Of a DNA stretch of 64,000 nucleotides, positions 48,410 through 60,200 are shown piece by piece. A program made the position numbers and the translations under genes. The stretch comes from Trichosporon coremiiforme (taxonomy: Eukaryota; Basidiomycota; Tremellomycetes; Trichosporonales; Trichosporonaceae): NCBI GenBank assembly GCA_039545355.1, contig BCJJ01000029.1:248001-312000 (forward strand), written 5' to 3'. The notes under the pieces were generated by a model. It made no database searches. It had not been told where the DNA came from and saw only the letters and a list, made by a program, of their open reading frames with translations. Every line of letters starts with the position of its first letter. Position 1 is the first letter of the stretch.

Positions 48410-49039
48410 CTAGCGCCCCCTCCGCTCAAAGGCAACAACAGCATGCTGCGGCACGCACGCCATGACTCTAACGACGCGGACGTTGGGGAGCAGCGTCTTG
48501 TTCAGCGGGCACGCCGTCGCGGCGGCAGCGGCGGTACCGGCACCGCCGAGGACGCCTGGCGTACGCACAGTCGTGGGCGGGGACCAGCATCGACAGTCGG
48601 GCACGGATTCGACGGTGAGGTAGCGCGTGAAGGCTAGCAGGGCACGCTTGCGCTCGTCGCTGGCTGGGTTCGGATACCTGCGTTTCGGCGGGTCGTCGCA
48701 CTTGCGAGCGGAGTCGTTTGGACTGCATGGGCACCCGCACCCTGAAGACGCAGCCTCGCCAGCTGGGTCTGGAGCCGTAGACGACCTCGAAGCACCTGGA
48801 CACCCGACCCCTCGTGGGGACGACGGAGGTGTGACAGCGGCACAGTCACATGCGCCCCGATCCAGACCTCGCAGCACGCCTGCCAGGTTGCCGCTGCTGA
48901 CCCGCAGCTCGCCGTAGAGCTTCTTCCCCGCCAGGGCGTAGCAGGCGCTGCTGACCGACATGAGCGCGCCGAGGGTACCTTTCTGCCGAGGCGGGACGTG
49001 GGCGATCACGAGGGCGAGGAGCTCGGGTGGGAGGCGCAT
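48410..49039 (-). CDS. Short F-box-like, Cys-rich protein
   Basis: This single-exon frame of 209 aa starts with a real ATG. The first ~45 residues (MRLPPELLALVIAHVPPRQKGTL, then MSVSSACYALAGKKLYGEL) fit an F-box: the LPPELL helix, then the SxxCYALAGKKLY segment typical of fungal F-box-like N-termini. F-box proteins recruit targets to SCF ubiquitin ligases. No leucine-rich or other substrate domain follows. Instead there are several Cys clusters (CDCAA, CGCPCSP, CRCW) of unclear meaning. The protein is shorter than most fungal F-box proteins, so it may be truncated or may continue past an unseen intron. It is convergent with the lactonase-like gene. Confidence 0.6.
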   Translation of the reverse strand: MRLPPELLALVIAHVPPRQKGTLGALMSVSSACYALAGKKLYGELRVSSGNLAGVLRGLDRGACDCAAVTPPSSPRGVGCPGASRSSTAPDPAGEAASSGCGCPCSPNDSARKCDDPPKRRYPNPASDERKRALLAFTRYLTVESVPDCRCWSPPTTVRTPGVLGGAGTAAAAATACPLNKTLLPNVRVVRVMACVPQHAVVAFERRGR

Positions 49040-49263
49040 CGTTGCTGCCTACGCGCCAGTGGGCGTCGCGCTCGTGCAGTCGTTGCGTGATGACGGGCTC
49101 GGGATACTGCACAGAGCGTCGGAGCTACGAGGGCCTACCCACGCCGCTGGATTTGTGATCTGCGAAGGCTGGGCTAGCCTGGGTGTATCGACCCGAGGTA
49201 CGAGCGGGGTGTAGCGGGGCCGATGTCGAGGTCAGGTGATTGCGCGACGACGCTCGGCCTTCG

Positions 49264-49632
49264 ATGTCAACTGATGGGATCCCGACGACGACTGCAAGTG
49301 ACGAGCAGCGCCGAGAAGAGGTTGCTGGAATCAGTCCGGCGCCGCCCCAACGATCGGCGCCGGCTGTCGAGTACCGCGGAGGAGGGAAGCGAACAGCCCG
49401 GGACTGGGCGTCGGTAGCGTCCGACGGGTTGGTCAGCTCGGGGATCGGCGCAATCCAGTGCTGTGCTCGATGCGCCTTGCTTGAGCGCCGTCTTGCTGAG
49501 CAGTTGCGGATGTGGGCCGTGGCGAGGGTGAGTGATGGTGAGAGCGAAGGTGAGAGTGACGATCGCGCGAAGCTTAGAGGCTGGGCGTTATCCGTTGTGC
49601 GGTTGCGTTGCGCCATCAGGCCATCTGCGTAA
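49264..49632 (+). CDS. Possible small hypothetical protein
   Basis: A 122-aa frame with a real ATG starts about 220 nt from, and divergent to, the F-box-like gene. The segment CCARCALLERRLAEQLRMWAVAR looks helical and protein-like. A GTGAGT donor sits directly after it (about 49530), so the true coding part may end there and continue in an exon I could not identify. The opposite strand is also open here, so it may be a composition artefact. No family recognised. Confidence 0.25.
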   Translation: MSTDGIPTTTASDEQRREEVAGISPAPPQRSAPAVEYRGGGKRTARDWASVASDGLVSSGIGAIQCCARCALLERRLAEQLRMWAVARVSDGESEGESDDRAKLRGWALSVVRLRCAIRPSA

Positions 49633-50942
49633 GCTCACACCGTATCGGTCACATCGGACTTCTCTCGGACGCACAGACTGGGCCTGCGCATCGTGCGTCA
49701 GGCTAAGGTGAGGATTGCGGGCGTACCTTATACCTTCCTAGCTTCTTGACTGCATACCTTCTGCTTAGGATATGTGCTATGATTGCTAGATGCCCTCGAC
49801 AGCTAAGGTGGAGGCCGAAGTCGAGATTGATCCCTGTCATGTTCACATGCGTGACGTCCTTATGAGTGACAGCGACCGACCTCAGCATCCAGATGCCAGT
49901 CAGATCAACATGTTATCCGATTAAGTGTCGCTGACAAGCTGCCGATTTCGGACCGAAAGACGACAACAAACTTGTCGACTGGACCGATTCAGACCATGCA
50001 GACCAGTCGCTGCATCACAGCAGAGCGCGTGCAAGCTGAAGGAAGACGGGTGCAGTCCGAAACGTCGTTCAGGAGCCAGCGAATAGGACGGAATTCCCGA
50101 GGTTAAACATCGCGCATATTGCACAATTGCAATGTGCGCTTGAGTGTGCCTTGCGCCTTGCTTCATGAGAGCGGTGCAGCTGGCGAGCCCAGAGACCGGA
50201 TGAAGACGCACGCAAGCCCGTTGGTGTGCCTCAGCCATCCAGCCAGCCGGAAAGAGGGCTCACACAGCCGGCCTTCCCGGCTTCCCTAGAAGCGACATGT
50301 TCTCTCGGTCAGCAAGCTTCTGTAATCTGTATGCATGTTGAGGAAGGAGGGGGAATTACGAACTCCGCGATATGGACGGTCAGGAATGCACGCGTCGTAT
50401 ACTGCGGCAGACGCTGGTGCGCTTGTTGGTAGTTCGGGGGTAGGGAGAGTGCATCGCTTTCGCGGGTGTACACCGGAGAGTGGGAGACTGGGAGCAATGG
50501 TGTGCTCGTTTTTGTGCTAGTTCGAGCCCCGCAAGCCCCTTTTGTATCATCGCGGAAACAGCACCTCAGGAGAGTCCCAGGACTGTCCACCCAGGAAATG
50601 GCCAGAGCCAGGAGCTCAGGGGCGACCCGGCAGGACTGAAGGTGGAGGGCCAGAGACGGAGCTGAGAGGCTGGACTGGCCCGTCCAGCACCGCAGCCTGA
50701 GCTGAGTCTATCAGACGCCAGACGCCAGACGCCCGGCTTCAGGCATCAGGCATCAAGTACTAGGTACCCCGACACCGGGGCGGCTGCGCGGCGAAGGTGT
50801 CGTGAGAATACATGCAGCGAAAGAGAGGAGCAGGATGGTCGCGTCCAGACTGCAGGGCCAGGGATGACAAGGGACCGGGGGTCCAACAAAGCCCCGCTGT
50901 ACCGCTGTGGTATGGCAGCTGGGCGGGCTGGCTGAGACCATG
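49633..50942. other. Intergenic, no recognisable gene
   Basis: This region lies upstream of the phosphatase-gene leader. There are only short frames without motifs. It contains a small tandem repeat at 50713-50733. Confidence 0.45.
50713..50733. repeat. Three tandem AGACGCC units
   Basis: Three perfect 7-bp copies are followed at about 50740 by two CAGGCAT copies. This is a minor simple repeat. Confidence 0.7.
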
Positions 50943-51711
50943 TCGACAGGAACGGTGCTAATCCAGGTCCACCAGGTCCAGTCGACACACCAGACGACCC
51001 GTACCCCCGTACCCCGTCCGTCTTCAAGGTACACTCTGCACCGCACCGCACGCCGCACGCCGCACACGGTACACGGCCACACGGCTCTGCACTGCATCCA
51101 TTACTGCACTATCACACACTCTCATCACTCTACTCTCACAAGCTCATCGTCGCCGTCTCCGACACAACCGTCCCTCCCTTGCATTCTTCTCGACACACAG
51201 ACCTCCCCGCCGCCGCAGCCCATCCACAACCGCTCCCCGGCCCCTGATCGCCCGCTGCATTCGTCCCGACGCGTACTCCCATCCACCGCTCAACTCCCGC
51301 CTCCCCAGTCCACCTGCGACTGGGCGAGTCACCACCCATCGCCCACACCTCGCGACACACACACTCACTCACACACACTCATACATACCACACATATCTT
51401 ATCCCTTCGTTGCCCGACCTCCACACACCGGCTATCGGCGCCGACGCAATCGGGCCGTCCGCTCCCAGGCCGCAACCCACACGACTGTCCCCAGACCTGA
51501 CTGAATCCACGATCCCCGGGCCTTTCCTCCGTCTTCCTCGTACTTACCCTTCCCTCTGACCGACATCTTGCGCTTGCATCGCTCTCTTCTCGGCTCTGCG
51601 TCTTCCCTCTCGGCTTCCCTTCATCATCATCGCGTCGATCGTATCAATCCAGGCTAAAGAGGGCTGGCTCAGCCACTTCACTGTGCCCCTCTTCAGCCCC
51701 AGCTAAGGACA
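50943..51711 (+). promoter_or_regulatory. ATG-free, pyrimidine-rich leader of the phosphatase gene
   Basis: There is no ATG on the plus strand between the one at 50940 and the initiator at 51712. The run is strongly C/T-rich with CA-rich stretches near 51105-51120 and 51355-51395. This supports both a long 5' leader and the chosen start codon. Confidence 0.55.
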
Positions 51712-54281
51712 ATGGACCACGACCAGCGCCGCAATGGCAGTACTCCTGACATCTTGCCGATGCCGGGCGCGTACGTGTCAGGAGAGACGCCGTCGTCGCC
51801 GAGCTCGTCCTCGTCGTCTCAGAATCGGCAGCCGATGATCTCGCTTGACGTGCCTCCCAGCGATCTTGCTGACCGGACGCTTCCGCGGGAGCAGGCGTGC
51901 GGGCTCTCGATCTCCCTCTCAACGGGCACGAACGACTCGACCTCGACCCGGTTACGGACTCCGACGACACCGATACTGACACTGACGTCGGACTCTGGAT
52001 ACTCCGACTCGCCCGTGACCTTCCTCCCGCAGCAGTCGGTTGCTGGCTGGGTTAACTCGCATAAGGCTCTGAAGACGCTGCACCCGGAAGCGTATCAGAC
52101 TGGCGCCGGAGAGCCTTCCTCTTCTACGACCACGATAGAGGGTACCGTGCCGAAACGGAGGCCGAGCCCGCTCAACCTGCAAAAGAAGGAGCTCATCGAG
52201 GATGAAGCGGCGCCATTGACTGGAATGTCTGCTGGAAGCGGTGCGTTGTTTCATCTCCTAATGAGTAGATGTGTGAGCTGACTGCGTCAACAGCTTGCAG
52301 CACAACCAGCACGGAACTACTCGAGCTCCGACAGTCGATGCAGAAGAACCTGAAGGAGCGTCCGATTCCGTTGGAAACCATGGATTGGGAGTCAGACAAG
52401 GGGTCTGCACCGCCATCTCCGTCACATAACAATACCGTCATCGGCCCGGATGAGACAATCGCGCTTGCGTCCTCCTCTTCTCGTCTGCTCATCATCGATA
52501 CACCGCCACTCGACGACTTCCTCGTTGCCCATCTCCCGCGGACAGCTCACGTCTCCATCCCGTCCCTCATCTTCAACCGACTTCGGAAACACCTCTCAGC
52601 GAACAAGCCCATCAGCTGGGCGTCCGTCGGATCCTTTGTCTCAACGCCAGCCGGCCGACGGGAGTGGGACAGCGCCAACATTGATTCGCAGATGGATGTG
52701 GTCGTGGTCGGTTCGGACGGTGAAGACCTTGACAAGCCTCGGATACTGGTTGACGTGCTGACCCCGCTGGTCAGAGAAGGCCGAGTACGGATGTTGGACG
52801 GTGGTTGGAGATCCATTGCGGACCAGGCTCAGGCGGCAAATATGACGCAGTCTTCAGAACCTGAGGAGGCCGCAGACCCGTTACCGTCACCTGGACCTCC
52901 CACTGGTTTGCCCCCGCAATCAAGTCAGTCTGCGCCGCCAACGTTACTCATTCCTCCGTCTTCAACAAACGCCCCTGCTCCAAGTCAGACGGGGATACCG
53001 AATCCTTCCATGTCCCTCAGCCCGATAGGAAGGAACCTCCCAAGCCTGACGCTGGACACAGGGATCAAGTCGCCACGGCCACCGAAGTTGTGTATCAACC
53101 TCGACCGAATCGCGATGAGCGCGACGTTACCCAAGCGGGCGAAGCCGACGCGAGGGTCCCGACCAAAGCTGTCGACCTTGACAATAAACGTTGGGGATTC
53201 GAACAAGCTAGGTGTCAGTGGAGGCCCCCACAGTGCTGGGAGTGGTGGCTTCCTCAGTGCCCGATCAAGCCGGAGCATGGGGGACCAACAAACGCCACTG
53301 ACAAGTTCACTACAGCCGCCAGTCGGCTCACCGTGGACTGGCGTGTCGACCTCATCGGCCGGTTCGTCCTCGTACGGTACACCTCTCTCCGGCGGTACCA
53401 TTGGAGTTGGGATGACACCGTCCGTGCTGCCGCCAGCGCCCAAGTCGCCAGCACCGCTCGAGGTATCGACCATTCTTCCCTCGTTCCTGTTCCTCGGACC
53501 TGAGATCACGACCCGAAAAGACGTTGACGCCCTGTTGTCGTTAGGCATTCGGCGAATTCTAAACGTGGCCTTCGAGTGCGACGACGATGAAGGCTTAGGC
53601 CTGAAGACCTCGTTCGAGCGCTACTATCGGATACCGATGAAGGACAGTGTGGAGGCGTCGGGCGTCGGGCAAGGCATCAAAGACTCTATCAACATTTTGG
53701 ACGACGCCCGCCTGCACTCTGCGCCAGTGTACGTGCACTGCAAGGCGGGCAAGTCTCGAAGCGTGACGGTCGTGCTGGCGTACCTGATCCATGCGAACGC
53801 ATGGACCCTCAAGACGTCGTACGCCTATGTCGCCGAGCGACGGCACGGCATCAGTCCCAACATTGGGTTTGTCGCCGAGCTCATCCTGTTCGAGGAGCAA
53901 GAGTTAGGTCGCAAGGCGACCGTGACGACGGCGGAGAAGAAGGACGACATTGTCGCGCGCGAGCCCCGTCTTGGACCAAGATATACTCGCGAGTCGCTTC
54001 CACCAGAATGGGCGATGAATTACGGCGCCGCGCTCGTCGAGCCCGTTGTGGAGGAGCCCGAGGGCACCCCGGAAGCACGTCACCGTCGCCCGAGCACCGC
54101 CGCTGGCGCCGAAATCGAGGTGCGCAAGAACGGCCAGTGGGTGCACCACCGTCGACCCCCAGTCGACAAGGACACACTGCAGCCCGGCCGCCGTGTCAGC
54201 AAGGCCGGTCTCGAGAGCATGGCGATCCGGCCCCTTCGCCCAGCGACGCCTCAGAACGAGGACCTCGTGCCACAGTATTAG
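51712..54281 (+). CDS. Rhodanese-like plus dual-specificity phosphatase (MAP-kinase-phosphatase-like)
   Basis: Two exons, 51712-52240 and 52294-54281, give 838 aa. The donor is GTGCGT and the acceptor CTGAC-N9-AG. The N-terminal ~220 residues are Ser/Thr-rich. A rhodanese/Cdc25-homology-like region follows at about 231-356 (LLIIDTPPLDDFLVAHLPRTAHV ... VRMLDGGW). I see no catalytic Cys at the usual loop, as in MKP docking domains. After a Ser/Pro-rich linker, the dual-specificity phosphatase domain spans about 569-715: ILPSFLFLGPE, GIRRILNVAFEC, the P-loop HCKAGKSRS with C659 and R665, and SPNIGFVAELILFEEQELG. The general-acid Asp is probably in the RIPMKDSVE segment. This architecture is that of MAP-kinase phosphatases such as yeast Msg5-type proteins, so the expected role is switching off a MAPK. 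Which MAPK cannot be told. Confidence 0.88.
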
Positions 54282-57200
54282 CCCCCCGGCCATTGTCGCG
54301 AACGGGCCGCTGACTGCGGTCAGCGGAGTAGCATATCAATATAGTAAGGTTCCCCATGTTATTCTTCCTTGTTGTCTAGGCATGACGCGGTTAATATGAC
54401 AGAGCTGACGTCTGACCACATCCACTGACGTCTGACCTCATCGACTGTCGCTAACCTCCTCACTTGACGCGATCAGCCCCAAGCGCAGGCGGCACCGCCC
54501 AGCCCACTCGACCGATCACGAAGCAGGCGCAAGGGCGCCTGCAGAAAGCAAAGGTGAACGTTCAAGCGTCGTTCTCTAGTATGGCCGCGCGACGTCGTGG
54601 ATTCGACGGAAATGTGTCAACCTCGCCCAGCTCAAAGTCAATGTAGTGCACCCTCATAAGTAGCTAGCGCGAATGTCTGATTGTGCCGAGACTGGTGCCT
54701 CGTAGTATCGCTCTGCAGGCCTAAGATGACAGCGTTTTGAAGGGCAATGGATTGCACATCAGTTGTTTGAGAGACTAAACGAAAGCGCAGGCGATGTGGT
54801 TTTTCCACAGCCGGCCGAGTCTTGCAACGGTGGCTCCTCATCTTCGGTCAAGTAGGCCGTAGCCTCTTCGTGAAAACCTTGTCAGTCACAGACAGGATGT
54901 CTGAGACATACATAGAGAGTGTCTGTAGCTCGCTTTCGTACAAGGGACGGCGCTGAGTCGTGGAAGAGATGAACCTCATGTGATAGCCATCAGCACTGAT
55001 CAGCTGCGGAGACGTGAGTCCCAAAAAACTGCGAAGTCCACGCCCCTGTTACACAACTTACTGTCGCTCCTTACCCCTCTCAGAAACCGCCATCCACATC
55101 GATAAGGCTGCCTTGCACGTGCGTATGGAAACTCAACCCCAACTCAGCTGCAACTCCTCCGTGGCGGATAGCGGGTCGTTGGCACACGAATCCCCAACGG
55201 CTCGCGCAACAGGGGCGCCGTTGCTCGGCTCCGCTTTGGTCCCCTAGGAGGTCTGCCGTCTCCCTCTCCGTCGACCCAACCACCATCCGGGGCCTTCGTG
55301 GGGCGAGCGATCCGCGATATCGAGACCGAAGTGGCGGCTTATCTCCCCCCATCACGCCATCAGCCGCGGCAACTGAAGCCGACCCACCCGCGATTTTCTT
55401 GGGGAATGGGCGCTCGAGCAGAGCACAATGGGGCTCGTGACCACTGAGTCCAAGCTATCTCAGACGCATCCGATGGCATGTGACGAGCACCCAGCTACCG
55501 GCTGTCGGACTCGTCGGAAGCTATACAGCTCCTTGGAGCACGATGAGGACGCTCCAGAAGTCGGCTTGCAGCCATTGATGGAGAAACCTCGGATCGAGGC
55601 TGCCACTAAACTCGGCAGCTGCTGTTCCCGCCGGGGACGAGGATTGCGACGTTCTTGCTGAATTAGACTTTGCTCATCTGCGACCCCTGCGCTTGCTTGC
55701 TTATGTGCGACAAGCATAGCCGTGCAGTGGGTGCGGGTGGATCGTGCCGATGCTAAGGCAGTAGTCAGCCGACATTAGTGTGGCGGTTTGTCAGTGGGCA
55801 ATCATTTACGCGTATCGTATTCGAGCAGGCAGTCAGCGCATGCTTGAAGATCTGCCGACACACCAGAGACGGGGTGCAGTCAGTAAAACCAAGGGATCTC
55901 GTGTACCAATCGACCGGTTAGGTCGACGTCATTTCGTATCGAGAGTTGAAGACGAGGGGAAAGGGGTAAGTTGGAAAAGTCAGACACCGGTAGGCTTCTT
56001 CGCCTTGTAGAATACACGACAGGTTCGTGCGTAAGATACAGCGTAGCGGCAGCGCTACTTGAAACGATGGCAGAGGAACCACGCCGCGCCGCAGGGCACC
56101 GAAAGAGGTAAAGCTTCGATTGGCGTAACGGGAGAGGTAGCGCGTACCTTACCTTATAGCGTCAGGATCAGGAGACCGCAAGTGAATGGCAACGCGCAAC
56201 AGTGACTGCGACAGGACACACGTCAACGCCCACATGCAGTGGCACCCATGCGTACTGGCGCAAATGTCTTCGGCGGATGTAAACTGGATGTGGTCAAGAG
56301 GAAGCGATCGAATGAATGAGCGCAGGGGGGGTCGCGACGAGTTCATAGCTCGGTCTCAAGCTGGGTCACTGCTTTGGAATCTGGCTCAGGCATACTCTCA
56401 TGATCAGATTTTTGCGGAGCCAGGATGGGCGCCCATGTGCCGCGAACCCGGTGGGCAAGTTTCCGCCTGCAGCCTCCGGGCGAGGCGCTCGAGGCTGCGG
56501 AACCACTCCGTTATTCCGCACATTCGAGGCGAAAGTGGAAGAGAGGCCGTCAGGTACCCCTTACTTTGCAGAGCTCGGCAGGAAGCAAGACGTTCCCCGA
56601 CTGGCTCTGGCTCCCGTAACATCGTCATACAGCGCTCCAGCAGCGAGACCTCGGGGGAACAACGGGAGACGGAATTGCCCCAGGGAAGCGTTGATGAACG
56701 GTTTACTCCGTGAATTGCGCGCACGCATGCTCACGCTTGCCCATCCTCGCACCGGGGCTCGAAGATCACGCTCCCACTGCATGTGCCGACTCGCTGCATT
56801 TGTCGGAAAATGAGCACAGTGTCTTCGGAGATACTTCGCAATAACTTGATCCGCTCCATTCACGCGTCCTGAAGCTACCAATTCTGTGGTTTCCCGTCGC
56901 AGCCGACCACCTCGTCGCGCCTGAACCGTCTGAGACTGCAATAGGAGCTAGCCAACTGCTGCTCACTTCAAGCTTGACGCCAGAAGCATCTTGATCGCTA
57001 GAAAGAACGCAGTTGAGCAGATTTGGAGCAGTTTAGGCTCATTTTTAGCCATGACTGCGACGCCACAATGCGACTGATTTGCAGCAAACTGAAGTCCTGA
57101 GACATGTCTCAGCCACCAACTCACCGTGCAACCATGCTGCACAAGGCTGGAACCAGGTGATGCCCCGACGTCAATCTCGGACTTACCGTCCCGGGTTTCT

Positions 57201-60200
57201 GGACTTCCTTGCGCATCAGCCCCCCCTTCCGACCCCTACGTTCTGCGGACAACCCGAGCCGCTTCCAAAGAACCGACACGATGGAACCTAGGGCTCCAAG
57301 GGCACAGCGAACTACGACCCTCTGGGAGCCCTCGGAACGCGGCATTTTGAGGAATTGCGGAATTACCGACAGGTCGCCATGGGAGGGCTTCGACCCTTGT
57401 TGCTTACCAACTTGACAGTACGTCAGGATCCAGACGGAGTGAGTCCGCAAGCTAGGCCATCGTGGCGACATCTGCGCCACGCCGCCGCTCCGCGGAGGGC
57501 GCCTAGCTGGCGTTGCTGGCGCTCCACGGCGGCGCCAGGCTAAAGCCAGCCCGGCCATCCGAAATCGGCAGTCGGACACGGTGACGCATGTACGTACGTG
57601 CTTGTCATCGTAGGGTGAGCATGAGATCTGCAGATGACACTCTGGACTTCGCCGGGCAGCGCCGGCCCACTCCGGCCCGGGTACCCGGTAACTGGACCAA
57701 CGAGTATGTTGGACGTCCTTCGAGAAGGACGGACCTTTTGCGCATGTTTGGGCTGATCTAGAACTTGGTGACCGGACCTTGCCCTGGTCGTTCCCCAGTT
57801 GGCCGCCTGATGCCAGGTCACCCAGATTGCGCCGCTCACATCACCGCTACCTCGCAGGAATGACCTAAGGTGACGATAGCGGATATCCGGAAGCGTCGTG
57901 ACGAGACAATGTCTCAGGCTGTGACGCGGAGTACAAAAGCTCACAACTCCCAGGACCCACAACCGGAGCGACCGGAGGATATAGCTGCAGGACACCCTGG
58001 TACGTCGGAATGCAGGCAGGTCGGTCATTCGGTCGATCGCACGTTCTCCTCGCACCTTCGGCAACAACGAGCCCCCGATGTCGGGCGAGTCTCCGCCCGA
58101 GGCTCCAAGCGGGCCGAGCAGTGCCCGCTTGTCGCTGCGCATGATAAGCCCTGACACGGAGACCCAAAGTGCAATTGGAGACGAGTGCCGCTTCTGATGC
58201 ATGAATCCCATGGAAGGCGGTAGGGGCGAGCGAAGGCGAAGGCGGGTAACTGTCTCAGGAGCGTGGACGCCGAGGGTCTCGCAAGAGAAAGCACGGACAC
58301 TTTGGGCTGCTGATCCTGCTCCACTGACCAGCTCGTCAGCCCTGCTGCCGACTATCGGACACCTTTGAAGCGTCATGTCCGTGAGTTGAGCGCTCTGGTC
58401 CTGAAATGAGAGCGTCACAGATGAGTGACTACTGACCAACAACGAGCGTCGCACTATGACACGATGTTCTGCGGAGCAAGCCTGCCTCGCACTCCCCCAC
58501 CTGCGACCATAGACAGGCACAAGCGGGCGCACGCATACCTTCGCCGTCAGTGCCATCAGTAGTGTCTTTGACCAAGTTCGCAGGGGACAAGGAGGAAAAG
58601 GGTAGATTTCGTTCGGTTTGATCGATGCAAGGGATCCCCGTGTCTGGAATCGCAAGCGTCACATCCCATGGTCGTTCGCAAGGGAAGGGGTACGCTGCCG
58701 TACATGTATTTTGATATCCACGCTACCGTTGGACTCGCGTGTACAGGGTATACCCCTACCGTTACATCACGAGCGGTCACTACTGCACTTCGCCGTATTC
58801 AATCTCACGGGCCGGCAACTAAACCCCTCTCTGCCATCGCACAGGGTAACCGGCTGATGAAGATGAATAGCCGCAGAGCGTATGCAACGCGTTGTAAGTC
58901 AATGTCAGTTGTCAGAGATCAGAAGGAATACCAGCGGCTCATCGCAAGATCCGATGAGGGGTTTCAAGCTTGGGATTGAATGGGCGCGAAACGTGCTCCA
59001 CGCCCACGCCGTTTGCCGAGTCAGCCACTCCGAGGCGCTAATGCGTATCATTAACGAATTCTCCGCCGAATGCAATAGGTCTGGCGAGAAATGCCAGTGA
59101 GAACAGTAGGATGCGAAGAGACCCCATCTTGTAGCACTCCTCTGAGGCGGAGTATGTGCTGTGGTGGTCTGTAAAGCAAAGATGACGGGAACATGTTCAA
59201 CCGTTTGCGACCAGCCCGGGGCCCATTCTCCTGTTCCAACGCTAACCCTGTACCACGACACCGCCCCAGTTGTTGAATGGGATTAAGCTTCACGAGTATA
59301 AGATTGCGAGCAATCGTGAGGCAGCACTTGAACGACAGACCTGGCAGCTTGTCTCGGCGGTCTGACTTTTGCGTCCGTTTCAGAATCAGAGGACGGGGAC
59401 GACGATCAGTCAACGTCGACTGGGAACAAAGGAGACTTGGGCGTCGTTTAGGCAGCGAGCGGTGCCCGGTGGCGCGTTGTGCCCGGCTTATGATTCCTAC
59501 AATGAGGAATGCAAGAACTTACCGCGCAAGCCGGGTCTGTGGAAGTCGACGGTGGTCGTAACTCGGTGCGAAAGAATAAGGAGTAAATCTCGCCAGCGCT
59601 AGCAGTAGAGCAGCCGGTGGGTGAAAGTAGCGGTGGAGTCAGATGCGGCCCACATCACCAATATTCGAGTGGCGACTTTGCGATGTCAGACAGATACAGC
59701 ATGGGAGAGATTGGCGTGATCGCCCCGCTTTGACCCCGCGAGATCGGCCATGCTATCACCAGCGTTGGTTAGCGTTTTCTTTAGGTCTTTAAAAGAAGAG
59801 CACGCCCCGCCCATAGTGAAGGCAGAGTCGTGCCATCCGCTTTGGGGCATTCCGGGACAGCGGAGGTTCACGTCGCTGCCCACTGGCTCCATCGGGAGGC
59901 TCTTAGCCGAGACTTCCAAGTCCTGCGACCTCTTCTGGATGAGTGTATGCTTCTTGAAGCGAAGTGACAAAGTGTGGGGGGCAGCGCCTGAGGAAGGGTA
60001 GGGTGTTTAAAAAGGATAAAGATTGCATTGGCTTCGCTGCTAGCTACGTGCAGGGTCCTCAGCAGCAGCTCTGACAGCCCGTGACCCCAACTGCTCTCGT
60101 AATCGTTAGCTTGTCGGGTGACTGGCACTGCCGTCGTTGTTGAGGCCGAAGCACCCCAAGACCGGGAGTAAGAGGCACTGGTGTCGGCACACAGGGTATG

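Noticed and set aside
57540..58655. 371-codon minus-strand frame
   Set aside because: Long by chance in G/C-rich DNA. Residue pattern looks random, and no homologous motif or flanking exon is visible.
59686..59970. 94-codon minus-strand frame with protein-like composition
   Set aside because: It begins at TTG, not ATG, has no acceptor-donor pair that links it to another exon, and matches no family I know.
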